Source: CAYWEP01 sp964613075
Lineage (GTDB): Bacteria > Patescibacteriota > Microgenomatia > Levybacterales > UBA12049
Assembly (NCBI GenBank): GCA_964613075.1
Contig: CAZTFV010000010.1
Span: 1-21,388, forward strand
Direction: 5' to 3'
DNA length: 21,388 bases
Position numbers and translations under genes: made by a program
In this document: piece after piece, positions 8,704 through 16,019 of the stretch
Numbering within the stretch: the stretch's first letter is position 1
Layout of the letters: the number at the start of each line of letters is the position of its first letter
Notes under the pieces: model-generated
What the model saw: the letters and a program-made list of their open reading frames with translations, nothing else
Told to the model about the DNA's origin: nothing
The model's database searches: none

Positions 8704-9755
8704 CACAATCATTTTGGAATAAAAAAAGGGTATTTATCACAGGTCACACTGGATTTAAGGGCAGTTGGCTCACGTTGTGGTTAAGAGAGCTCGGAGCTGA
8801 AGTAACCGGATTTGCGCACTCCCCTACCTCAAAGCCAAATATGTTTGAAGCGGCACATGTCGCTGAGGGGGTTACCTCTGTTACCGGAGATATTCGGGAT
8901 TATGAAGCTCTTGTGAAAGCGCTCGGAGATGCCAAGCCTGAGATTGTCTTTCATCTAGCAGCCCAACCCTTGGTTCGCGCCTCGTATAAGAATCCGAAGG
9001 AAACATATGAGATAAACGTCTTAGGGACGGTAAATCTCCTCGAGGCAGTGAGAAAAACCTCTGGCGTGCAGTCAGTCGTCGTAGTAACAACTGACAAGTG
9101 TTATGAAAATAATGAATGGATTTACCCGTATCGGGAAAATGACCGTCTTGGAGGACATGATCCTTACTCAAACAGCAAGGCGTGCGCAGAGCTTGTGACC
9201 GATTCATACCGTCGTTCGTTCCTCGCTGAGCAAGGTGTTTCCGTTGCTACCGCACGTGCAGGCAATGTCATAGGAGGCGGCGATTGGTCTGAGGACCGTC
9301 TCATACCAGATGTGATGCGCTCTGTTTTTGAGAACAAAAGCCTTGTTATCAGAAACCCTCAGTCACTAAGACCTTGGCAACACGTACTAGATCCACTGTT
9401 TGGATACTTGCTCCTTGCTGAGTCACTGGCTACGGCCGGTGCACAATTTGCGCAGGCTTGGAATTTTGCTCCATCTGAAAAAACAAAGACTGTTGAGGAG
9501 CTTCTGACAATCCTTCAAAGTTCACTGAATAGACCAGTCGATTGGAGAAAAGAAGGAGAAGCGCAGCCTCATGAAGCAAAGCTACTTCAGCTTGATGCCA
9601 CAAAGGCGCGGGAGCTTCTCAAATGGAGCTCAAAACTCACCTTCTCAGAATCGATTGGCCTGACAGCTGATTGGTATAAAGCATACTATGACGACAAATC
9701 GGTCAGGGATATAACGCTTGAGCAGATTAAGAAATACATGAAGGGAATACGATGA
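8688..9755 (+). CDS. rfbG: CDP-glucose 4,6-dehydratase
   Basis: 355 residues from the ATG at 8688, overlapping rfbF by 16 nt. This start gives the usual short lead (QSFWNKKRV) before the NAD-binding TGHTGFKGSW at 18-27; an in-frame ATG at 8658 would only add non-family residues. It is an extended short-chain dehydrogenase: the dinucleotide motif above, HLAAQPLVR, TTDKCYEN, the catalytic Y160-x3-K164 within PYSNSKACAE, and the RPWQHVLDP substrate-domain stretch, all typical of RfbG. The reaction converts CDP-glucose to CDP-4-keto-6-deoxyglucose using bound NAD+. Its partner upstream supplies the substrate and the epimerase-like gene downstream is joined to it by an ATGA overlap, so the three form one pathway module in the cytoplasm. 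Confidence 0.95.
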   Translation: MEGSLTQSFWNKKRVFITGHTGFKGSWLTLWLRELGAEVTGFAHSPTSKPNMFEAAHVAEGVTSVTGDIRDYEALVKALGDAKPEIVFHLAAQPLVRASYKNPKETYEINVLGTVNLLEAVRKTSGVQSVVVVTTDKCYENNEWIYPYRENDRLGGHDPYSNSKACAELVTDSYRRSFLAEQGVSVATARAGNVIGGGDWSEDRLIPDVMRSVFENKSLVIRNPQSLRPWQHVLDPLFGYLLLAESLATAGAQFAQAWNFAPSEKTKTVEELLTILQSSLNRPVDWRKEGEAQPHEAKLLQLDATKARELLKWSSKLTFSESIGLTADWYKAYYDDKSVRDITLEQIKKYMKGIR

Positions 9756-10291
9756 TCTTTACAAAAACAAATGTCGAAGGAGCATATATTGTACGTCCTG
9801 AGAAACATACAGACGCTCGCGGTTTTTTTGCGCGTATTTGGTGTCAGGACGAGTTCTCAAAGCACGGTCTTAAGACAAATCTCCTGCAGGCAAATGTCTC
9901 ACGTAGCACGCAGAGAGGCACGCTTCGAGGAATGCATTATCAGATGGCTCCATATGCAGAAACCAAACTCGTCCGCTGTACGAAAGGTGCTGTCTATGAC
10001 GTCATAGTGGATATCCGTCGTGACTCCCCTACTTTCAAAAAGTGGTTTGGCATCGAGCTCACAGAAGACAATCACACGTCGGTGTATGTTCCTGAGGGAT
10101 TCGCACATGGCTTTCTTACACTGACTGATGACGCCGAGGTTACGTATCTTGTTACTGCTTTTTACAATGCAGAACACGAACGGGGTATACGTTATAACGA
10201 CAAGGCGTTCGGCATCAAATGGCCGGAGGACATCGTACATATTTCAGAAAAAGATGATTCACATTCTGATTTTGAGAAGCAGAAAACATAA
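9752..10291 (+). CDS. rfbC: RmlC/RfbC-type sugar-nucleotide 3,5-epimerase
   Basis: 179 residues, close to the usual RmlC length. It is a cupin-fold epimerase with the family signatures: DARGFF near 21-26, GTLRGMHYQ with the probable catalytic base H62, K72 in the ETKLVR strand, PEGFAHGF at 114-121, and Y138 in the position of the catalytic tyrosine. RmlC normally epimerises C3 and C5 of dTDP-4-keto-6-deoxyglucose. Here no dTDP-sugar genes (rmlA, rmlB, rmlD) are visible, and the gene is fused by an ATGA overlap to rfbG, so the likely substrate is the CDP-4-keto-6-deoxyhexose made by RfbG; this is inference from context, comparable to the epimerase of the CDP-ascarylose pathway. The C-terminus ends in a short polar tail. 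The symbol names the family, not a proven dTDP substrate. Confidence 0.88.
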   Translation: MIFTKTNVEGAYIVRPEKHTDARGFFARIWCQDEFSKHGLKTNLLQANVSRSTQRGTLRGMHYQMAPYAETKLVRCTKGAVYDVIVDIRRDSPTFKKWFGIELTEDNHTSVYVPEGFAHGFLTLTDDAEVTYLVTAFYNAEHERGIRYNDKAFGIKWPEDIVHISEKDDSHSDFEKQKT

Positions 10292-10295
10292 GCAC

Positions 10296-10393
10296 TGTCA
10301 TCCTGAGCGCAGCGAAGCCCCGTACCGATACTGGTACAGGGCGAAGGATCTTTACTAATGACATTAAGATTCTTCATTTCATTCAGAATGACA
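10296..10393. repeat. Palindromic dispersed repeat of the TGTCATCCTGA type
   Basis: The spacer between the epimerase and oxidoreductase genes is filled by an imperfect palindrome. TGTCATCCTGA (10296-10306) pairs with TCAGAATGACA (10383-10393), one mismatch in 11. Inside it AAGGATCTT (10344-10352) pairs with AAGATTCTT (10366-10374), one mismatch. A further small hairpin at 10318-10341 (CCC and GTACC against GGTAC and GGG, loop GATACT) is flanked by the direct repeat GCGAAG (10312-10317 and 10341-10346). Sequences of this kind are known as short dispersed palindromes in many bacterial genomes; copy number here cannot be judged from one window. Confidence 0.75.
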
Positions 10394-10404
10394 TACGAAT
10401 ATTT

Positions 10405-11700
10405 ATGATTATCGTTGACAAACAATTAGAACAGTTAGCAAAAGATCACCGACCCATTCGGGTGGGATTGATCGGTAGTGGCTTCATGGCCAAAGGGATT
10501 GCTCGTCAAATTCTCAAAACGCATGGCATGAAGCTTGTAGGGGTTGTGAACCGAAACACAGAGAAAGCCAAAGCAATGCTTTCTGAAATTGGTGTTTCAG
10601 ATCATGATATCACTGAAGTGGTAAAACGAGACGAGCTGCACACGATTCTGCATAACGGAAATGTTGCCGTGACGAATGATCCAGAAGTCCTGACGTCATC
10701 TGATTTCATAGACGTCATCGTTGAGGTGACTGGTACGATTGAGTATGCCGCACATGTTGTTTTATCGGCCATTAAACATAAAAAGCACGTTGTCCTCATG
10801 AACGCAGAGCTTGACGGAACTCTCGGTCCCATTTTGAAAAAGTATGCAGATAAGGCAGGCGTAGTGATTACCAATGCTGACGGCGACCAGCCAGGAGTCA
10901 TGATGAACCTCTATCGATATGTCAAAGGTATCGGTATGAAGCCAGTTCTCTGCGGCAATATCAAAGGACTCCATGATCCATATAGGACACCTGAGACACA
11001 AAAGGGTTTTGCACAGAAGTATAAGCAACAGGCGCATATGGTGACGTCGTTTGCTGATGGATCAAAGATCTCTTTTGAACAAGCGGTTGTTGCCAATGGT
11101 ACAGGGATGGGTATTGCAAAACGCGGAATGATCGGCCCTACTGTCCCTGCAGGAACTCATATCAAAGACGCAATAGGCATATTTCCTGAAAAAGAGCTGT
11201 TGCAAGGAGCAGGAATTGTTGACTATGTTGTCCAGGCAGAACCCAATGGTGGTGTATTTGTCATTGGCTATACAGACAACGATTTGGATAAGCACTACCT
11301 CAACTACTACAAAATGGGAGACGGTCCTTTCTATTGTTTGTACACTCCGTACCATCTGTGCCATTTCGATGTCCCAAACACTATCGCACGAGCAGTTCTT
11401 TTCGATGATGCAACTCTGGCCCCGATTGGAGGTCCTGTCGTAGAAGTTATCGCTACAGCAAAAAGAGATCTCAAAAAAGGCGAAGCTCTTGATGGGATAG
11501 GCCGTTTCATGCTCTATGGACTTGCAGAAAATAGCAAACAGGCTCGGGAAGAAAATCTCTTGCCTATTGGGCTTGCTGAGGGAGCAGTTCTCACAAGAGA
11601 CGTGGAAAAAGATGAGGCGCTTACGTTTTCAGACGTGACTCTTCCTGAAGGACGTTTATCAGATAAGCTTTGGAATGAGCAATTAGACGCGTTCAACTAA
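10405..11700 (+). CDS. Homoserine-dehydrogenase-like NAD(P)-dependent oxidoreductase with C-terminal SAF domain
   Basis: 431 residues. The N-terminus (about 18-160) is a Rossmann NAD(P)-binding domain starting VGLIGSGFMAKGIA, followed by VEVTGTIEYAA and VLMNAELDGTLGP stretches that resemble homoserine dehydrogenase. The middle (about 160-360) holds GDQPGVMMN and an NGTGMGIAKRG segment. The last 70 residues (KRDLKKGEALDGIG ... LPIGLAEGAVLTRDVEKDEAL) look like a SAF domain, the fold of antifreeze proteins and sugar-acid dehydratases. I know such proteins as a recurrent, poorly characterised family in sugar-modification loci. By position after rfbFGC it could reduce or otherwise finish the CDP-4-keto-6-deoxyhexose; that is inference. 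No Shine-Dalgarno sequence precedes the ATG. A real homoserine dehydrogenase for threonine or methionine synthesis is unlikely given the SAF domain and the setting. Confidence 0.8.
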   Translation: MIIVDKQLEQLAKDHRPIRVGLIGSGFMAKGIARQILKTHGMKLVGVVNRNTEKAKAMLSEIGVSDHDITEVVKRDELHTILHNGNVAVTNDPEVLTSSDFIDVIVEVTGTIEYAAHVVLSAIKHKKHVVLMNAELDGTLGPILKKYADKAGVVITNADGDQPGVMMNLYRYVKGIGMKPVLCGNIKGLHDPYRTPETQKGFAQKYKQQAHMVTSFADGSKISFEQAVVANGTGMGIAKRGMIGPTVPAGTHIKDAIGIFPEKELLQGAGIVDYVVQAEPNGGVFVIGYTDNDLDKHYLNYYKMGDGPFYCLYTPYHLCHFDVPNTIARAVLFDDATLAPIGGPVVEVIATAKRDLKKGEALDGIGRFMLYGLAENSKQAREENLLPIGLAEGAVLTRDVEKDEALTFSDVTLPEGRLSDKLWNEQLDAFN

Positions 11701-11739
11701 AAACGTATGTATGAGTACGCGAAGCGAAAACAAATGATT

Positions 11740-12672
11740 ATGAAAAAGAAACTTTCGGTTACCATTGGAATTCCTGCATATAACGAAGAGAAAAACATTA
11801 GGGAGCTTTTACGTTGCCTTCTTAAACAGTCGAAAAAACTCTACAGGCTTGAAAAAATTATTATCGTATCAGACGGGTCGACTGATGCCACTGTACGTTT
11901 CGCAACATCATGCGATGATCCTGTGGTCATGGTAATAGAGCAAAAAAACAGGCTCGGTCAACAGGTCGTACAGAACATACTTCTTCGTTTAAATAAGAGC
12001 GACGTTATTATACTCGCTGAGGCAGACACTCTACCCCTCCATGATCATGTTATCGATGTATTAGTAAAGCCTTTCTTACGAAAGAAATCTGTTGTAAATC
12101 CGCTTGGTATGGTTATCGGAGTTCCCGTTCCAATGCCTCCACGGGGTATTTTTGAGGCAATTCTCGTCCAAAGCTCAAAAATAAAGAGCAACATTATTTA
12201 TCGCTGGAAAAAGGGAAATAACATCTATGCTCATTCTGGTCATACAATGAAAGCACTTTCCGGGGGCTTTGCCAAAAAATTGGTCTATCCTGCAGACGCT
12301 CCTGAGGATGCTTTTACCTATCTGACAATTAAAAAGTATGGTTATCGCTTTGTGATTAGTAAGGACGCGAAGGTTGGTATGAGACATGTCTCCACATTTG
12401 CTGAAAGAATAAGACAAGTACGAAAATATAGAACAGGCAGAATTGCGCCCAAAAAGTATTTTCGTACAGAGCTGCTCAATGCAGAATACACAATCCCAAA
12501 AATCCTCCTTGCTCACAGTATCGCTAAGGCACTACTTGCTAGTCCACTCTTGACAATATTGTATTTTGTGGAACTGGTTCTCAATCGTCTCCTCACAATT
12601 CGGGACAATGCATTTAATGCCTTCTATGTGCCTTACACATCATCAAAGCAGCTATTCTATGAAAACAAATAA
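11740..12672 (+). CDS. GT2-family glycosyltransferase with an EAD in place of the DxD motif
   Basis: 310 residues from the ATG at 11740, chosen because it begins MKKKLSVTIGIPAYNEE like its paralogs; in-frame ATGs at 11707 and 11734 are possible and would add 11 or 2 residues. Motifs are YNEE, SDGSTD, and EAD at 94-96, where the paralog at 6945 has DAD at exactly the same residue numbers. A PEDAFTY segment marks the acceptor-side catalytic region. Two hydrophobic stretches near the C-terminus (about 253-295) suggest membrane association. As a family it transfers a sugar from a nucleotide donor during glycan assembly. The gene starts 39 nt after the oxidoreductase and overlaps the next gene by 14 nt. 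The Glu substitution might alter metal or donor binding, but Glu can still bind a metal, so activity is not excluded. Confidence 0.84.
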   Translation: MKKKLSVTIGIPAYNEEKNIRELLRCLLKQSKKLYRLEKIIIVSDGSTDATVRFATSCDDPVVMVIEQKNRLGQQVVQNILLRLNKSDVIILAEADTLPLHDHVIDVLVKPFLRKKSVVNPLGMVIGVPVPMPPRGIFEAILVQSSKIKSNIIYRWKKGNNIYAHSGHTMKALSGGFAKKLVYPADAPEDAFTYLTIKKYGYRFVISKDAKVGMRHVSTFAERIRQVRKYRTGRIAPKKYFRTELLNAEYTIPKILLAHSIAKALLASPLLTILYFVELVLNRLLTIRDNAFNAFYVPYTSSKQLFYENK

Positions 12673-13567
12673 AAAACATACTGTATCCATCGGCATTCCA
12701 GCTCTCAATGAGGAAGCAAATATCCAACGTTTGCTGAAATCAGTTCTCGCGCAGCGTTTGCAACACGCCATAATCAAAGAGATTATCGTTCTTGATGATG
12801 GAAGCACAGATGATACAGCAAAAGAAGTATTGTCACTCAAGAGTAAAAAGATCGCACTCATACGACACAGAAGCCGCAAAGGCATCACTGCAACGCAAAA
12901 CGACATTGTTAAGAAAGCCACCGGTGATGTGTTGGTCATGCTTGATGCAGATGTTGTTCCAGGTGACGACATGTTCCTTGCGGCGATCATTGATCCGATC
13001 CGAAAGGGCAAGGCTGATCTCGTGGGCGGACAACCAATTCCTGTCAGAGCTGAAGGATTTGTTGAACGAGTGCTTGTTTTTAGCCATCGGTTTAAGCAAT
13101 CTATATACGAATCGCTTAAAAACGGCAACAACATTTACCTTTGCCATGGGCGTGCTCGGGCATTCACGAAGCGGTTTTACAAAAATTTCCGTTGGACTCC
13201 ATTTTTGCCTGAAGACGCATATTCATACATGTATGCAGTGTCCAAAGGGCACCGTTTCAGTTACCAGAAGGAGGCGATTGTTTTTTTCCGATGTCCTGTA
13301 AGTATTGCAGACCACACCAAGCAGAGCCTTCGCTTTATGGACAGTAAAAACGTACTAGAAAAATTCTTTCAGAGATCGACGATTGATTACGAATATGCGA
13401 TTTCTTTTCCTGTCGCTCTTAAATACTTTGCAATCTATTTTGCAAAAAATCCCTTTCTTATGACAGCATTCTTGATAATCAATTTCTATACGAGGTTACG
13501 AAACAGAGACTCAATTGATCATTCTATTCATGCAGTTGCTCAATCATCAAAGCAATTTGCCGTATGA
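12659..13567 (+). CDS. GT2-family glycosyltransferase
   Basis: 302 residues. The ATG at 12659 lies inside the last codons of the previous gene (14 nt overlap) and gives the family-typical start KHTVSIGIPALNEE; longer in-frame starts such as 12566 run deep into the upstream gene and are rejected. Motifs: LNEE, DDGSTDDT, DAD at 96-98, VGGQPIPV, and LPEDAYSY for the acceptor-side acids. It is a clear paralog of the GT2 genes at 6945 and 11740 and of the second half of the gene at 4029. A hydrophobic stretch near 255-280 suggests peripheral or single-pass membrane association. The stop overlaps the next start as ATGA, consistent with coupled translation and a shared role in building one glycan. 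The sugar transferred cannot be predicted. Confidence 0.86.
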   Translation: MKTNKKHTVSIGIPALNEEANIQRLLKSVLAQRLQHAIIKEIIVLDDGSTDDTAKEVLSLKSKKIALIRHRSRKGITATQNDIVKKATGDVLVMLDADVVPGDDMFLAAIIDPIRKGKADLVGGQPIPVRAEGFVERVLVFSHRFKQSIYESLKNGNNIYLCHGRARAFTKRFYKNFRWTPFLPEDAYSYMYAVSKGHRFSYQKEAIVFFRCPVSIADHTKQSLRFMDSKNVLEKFFQRSTIDYEYAISFPVALKYFAIYFAKNPFLMTAFLIINFYTRLRNRDSIDHSIHAVAQSSKQFAV

Positions 13568-14781
13568 CTATGAAGAAGACCACGCAAACTATTGTGATAC
13601 CGAATGCAGCAAGTCCTCAAAATGTTGGGGATATGGCTATTCTGAAGCAATTGCTTCGACTCTTGCGAAAGAAATTCCCAAAAGCGAGAATCATCATTCA
13701 CTGTGCAAATCCTCAGCTTCATACATCCGGCAAGGGTATTTCTTTTAAACCAACTGTTTCATACTGGGCTCTTTTTGAAAAAACTGATGTTGTATCCTGC
13801 TTCATTCGAACGTTTATTGTCGGGAGTTCGTTTTTGCGTGTACGGTTTGGACTTCCAGTGCCTTCCGGAAAAATCCCTACAGAGATTTTTCGCGATTACA
13901 AAAAAGCGGATCGGATTGTATTCGTAGGTGGAGGCTACTTACGAGCACAGAAGGGGTTGAAACAGTCGCTCAACCTTTTTTCGTATCTAGCGACAGCCTA
14001 TGCGATTACTTCATTTAAAGCGGTAAAAGTCATGGCAAGTGTCAGCATAGGGCCATTTGCATCAAGATGGCAAGAGTGGTTAACCTGCAAACTCCTTTGT
14101 CGTTTAGATGTCATTATCGCCAGGGAGAAATACACGCACGATTTACTCAAGAGAAATGGGTTGAAACATGTTGTTATTTCAACTGATTTGGCTCTCCTTC
14201 GCTCAGTCACTTTGCAGCGAAGGGCAACTGACAGCAAGGTAATTGGATTTACTGTCCGTCCATGGTCGACTCCAAAGATGCATGAACGAGTGGTTACAAG
14301 CCTTGTCTCTTCTTTTGTGAGACTCGGAAAGCATAAGCAAATAAAAATACGTCCGATTGTTCAGGTTAGCGCACCACTCTATGGAGAGGATGATTCCACA
14401 TGTGCAAAAGAGATTGCAAGAAGATTACGAGAAAAAGGAATACGTGTGTTGCCTATTCGATACGTGGAGCGAATGGAGGAACCTGAAAACGCATATAAAG
14501 ATTTGGATTTGTTAGTTGGCATGAGAATGCACTCCAATATCATTGCAGCAACATCAGGTGTTCCATTTGTCGCAATTGCCTATGAATACAAAACAAAGGG
14601 AATTTTTGAGCAGTTGGACAGTAGCGAATACGTCATCGACTTTGATGAAGTAACAGAGAAAAAGCTGTATGCACTTATAGAGAAAGCGTACAGCAAGAAA
14701 CATACGCTTCGGAGACGAATGCTAGCAGCAATTGACAGATTGCAGAAAATAGAAGAAGCCCGTATTGCTCAAGCAATGTAA
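13564..14781 (+). CDS. Polysaccharide pyruvyltransferase family protein (CsaB/WcaK-like)
   Basis: 405 residues, starting at an ATGA overlap with the upstream GT2; an ATG at 13570 is an equally possible start. Recognised by the family layout: an N-terminal NVGDMAI loop after the first strand, FVGGGYLR around residue 120, an AREKYTHDLLK helix, and the C-terminal GMRMHSNIIAATSGVPFVAIAYEYKTKGI block with R321 and H323, which match the conserved Arg and His used by CsaB-type enzymes. These enzymes move the enolpyruvyl group of phosphoenolpyruvate to a sugar, giving a pyruvate ketal that makes the glycan acidic. In other bacteria such pyruvylated wall polymers hold S-layer proteins; no SLH-domain protein is seen here. 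Other family members are colanic-acid proteins of less certain role, so the precise reaction is inferred. Confidence 0.85.
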   Translation: MTMKKTTQTIVIPNAASPQNVGDMAILKQLLRLLRKKFPKARIIIHCANPQLHTSGKGISFKPTVSYWALFEKTDVVSCFIRTFIVGSSFLRVRFGLPVPSGKIPTEIFRDYKKADRIVFVGGGYLRAQKGLKQSLNLFSYLATAYAITSFKAVKVMASVSIGPFASRWQEWLTCKLLCRLDVIIAREKYTHDLLKRNGLKHVVISTDLALLRSVTLQRRATDSKVIGFTVRPWSTPKMHERVVTSLVSSFVRLGKHKQIKIRPIVQVSAPLYGEDDSTCAKEIARRLREKGIRVLPIRYVERMEEPENAYKDLDLLVGMRMHSNIIAATSGVPFVAIAYEYKTKGIFEQLDSSEYVIDFDEVTEKKLYALIEKAYSKKHTLRRRMLAAIDRLQKIEEARIAQAM

Positions 14782-14802
14782 CTTATTGTCATGCCAACGA
14801 TT

Positions 14803-14808
14803 GGGAGG
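14803..14808 (+). promoter_or_regulatory. Strong Shine-Dalgarno sequence
   Basis: GGGAGG followed by 9 nt and the ATG at 14818. Other starts in the window are leaderless, overlapping (ATGA or 14-16 nt) or lack purine-rich sites, so this one stands out and fixes the start of the PP-loop gene. Confidence 0.75.
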
Positions 14809-14817
14809 TAGTAAAAG

Positions 14818-15999
14818 ATGAAAATACAAAACATCACCTATTCAGTAAAAAATAACAAGGCCAGGCTGTCGGGAGAGCTCAAATTGCAGAGCGGTAAGAC
14901 GCACACGATCTTTTTTGAGGTTGATGCAAAATATAAGGATTTTATTGCACATGACGCAAGTGCGTTTCTGGCTGCGGGATTAGGAATATCCATGAAGAAA
15001 AATGAAGATCTTCTCGTAGAAGGGAGTGTGTCGAAAAAACTTATGAAAAACGTTCCAGATATAGTGAATATCGTACAAGGATGGGAGCCTTTCTTTCATA
15101 AGGTTTCGGTTCGAGCTCTTCATCTACGTCGTGATTCCCAGAAATCCACGCGTGTTGGTTGCTTTTTTTCAGGTGGTGTTGATTCATTTTACACGCACCT
15201 ACAAAACAAGAAGAAAGTAAGTCACCTCATCTTTGTTCACGGTTTTGACATCAGCCTCAAAGAGCAACGACTCTACAAAAGTATAGAGAAAAATATTAAA
15301 ACAATTGCAGAGGAAGAACGAGTCGAGCTTATCACCGTCAAAACAAACATCAGAGAGACGTTTGAGCAGTATTTCAACTGGGACTTATCTCACGAATATG
15401 CACTCGCTGCTGTGTCACTTTTTCTCAGAAAGGGTTTGCGGGAGATTTTTATGTCTTGCGGGCAAACAGACGATAACGCAGCACATCACTACATGAGTCC
15501 GGAAGTTGATGCGTTGTGGTCAACTGAGAGGATGAAAACGCACCATTTTGGATGCAGCGCAGGTAAGATAAGCAAAGTTCGATTTTTAGCAAACTATGCA
15601 GTTGCAATGAAAAATTTGAGAGTCTGTTGGATTAACAGAGACAACGCATATAACTGCTGTGAATGTGAAAAATGCTTACGCAATATGCTTGCACTGTACG
15701 TTACTGACTCGCTCGATTCGTGCTCTACTTTTAAAAAAGGTCTGCAGTTGGATTTGTTAGAACATTTACGGCTAAGCAAGACTGAAGTGCCCTACTATAT
15801 CGCTTTATTGGATGCGATGAAAAAAAAGCATCATCAATCAGCAGAGCGGATAGCACTGGAAAAATGTATAAAGAACAATCAGTCTCCTGGTTTTATTCAG
15901 GGTTTATACAGGAAAACAAGAGATTTTCTGAGGATGCTTGATAACAAGTATAACAGCAATAGATTGTATTGGTATCTGGTGAGAAAAAGCGTAATCTAA
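14818..15999 (+). CDS. QueC-like PP-loop ATP-dependent enzyme, substrate unknown
   Basis: 393 residues; the start is fixed by the GGGAGG site 9 nt upstream. SGGVDS at 118-123 is the PP-loop of ATP pyrophosphatases, which adenylate a carboxylate or base. C270-x9-C280-x2-C283-x2-C286 has the arrangement of the zinc site of QueC (7-cyano-7-deazaguanine synthase). The first about 105 residues form a separate beta-rich region not found in QueC, and the protein is much longer than QueC (about 220-240 residues), so a role in queuosine is unlikely. No queDEF genes are nearby. It also differs from the WbpG/PseX-type sugar amidotransferases of O-antigen loci, whose cysteines sit at the N-terminus. Its position suggests modification of a sugar or glycan acid group, which is inference. 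The fold call is firm; the function is not known. Confidence 0.75.
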   Translation: MKIQNITYSVKNNKARLSGELKLQSGKTHTIFFEVDAKYKDFIAHDASAFLAAGLGISMKKNEDLLVEGSVSKKLMKNVPDIVNIVQGWEPFFHKVSVRALHLRRDSQKSTRVGCFFSGGVDSFYTHLQNKKKVSHLIFVHGFDISLKEQRLYKSIEKNIKTIAEEERVELITVKTNIRETFEQYFNWDLSHEYALAAVSLFLRKGLREIFMSCGQTDDNAAHHYMSPEVDALWSTERMKTHHFGCSAGKISKVRFLANYAVAMKNLRVCWINRDNAYNCCECEKCLRNMLALYVTDSLDSCSTFKKGLQLDLLEHLRLSKTEVPYYIALLDAMKKKHHQSAERIALEKCIKNNQSPGFIQGLYRKTRDFLRMLDNKYNSNRLYWYLVRKSVI

Positions 16000-16019
16000 G
16001 TACGCATCGTGCATTTTCT

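Noticed and set aside
10296..10393. CRISPR array or tRNA gene in the intergenic spaces
   Set aside because: The repeats are inverted, single and about 95 bp, without regularly spaced direct copies, and no cloverleaf with a TTC-type T arm could be found.
10128..10425. Short open frames covering the repeat between the epimerase and oxidoreductase genes, on both strands
   Set aside because: They translate the palindromic repeat and neighbouring gene ends only; no start signal and no recognisable protein.
10405..11700. A biosynthetic homoserine dehydrogenase
   Set aside because: The Rossmann part resembles it, but the C-terminal SAF domain and the setting among CDP-sugar genes argue against threonine or methionine synthesis.
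12652..13134. 160-residue minus-strand open frame
   Set aside because: It is antisense to the GT2 gene at 12659, with low-complexity Ser/Ala composition and no family features.
14818..15999. Queuosine enzyme QueC or an anti-phage QatC/CBASS component
   Set aside because: Length and the N-terminal extension do not fit QueC, and no queD, queE, queF, qat, cyclase or effector gene is present in the window.
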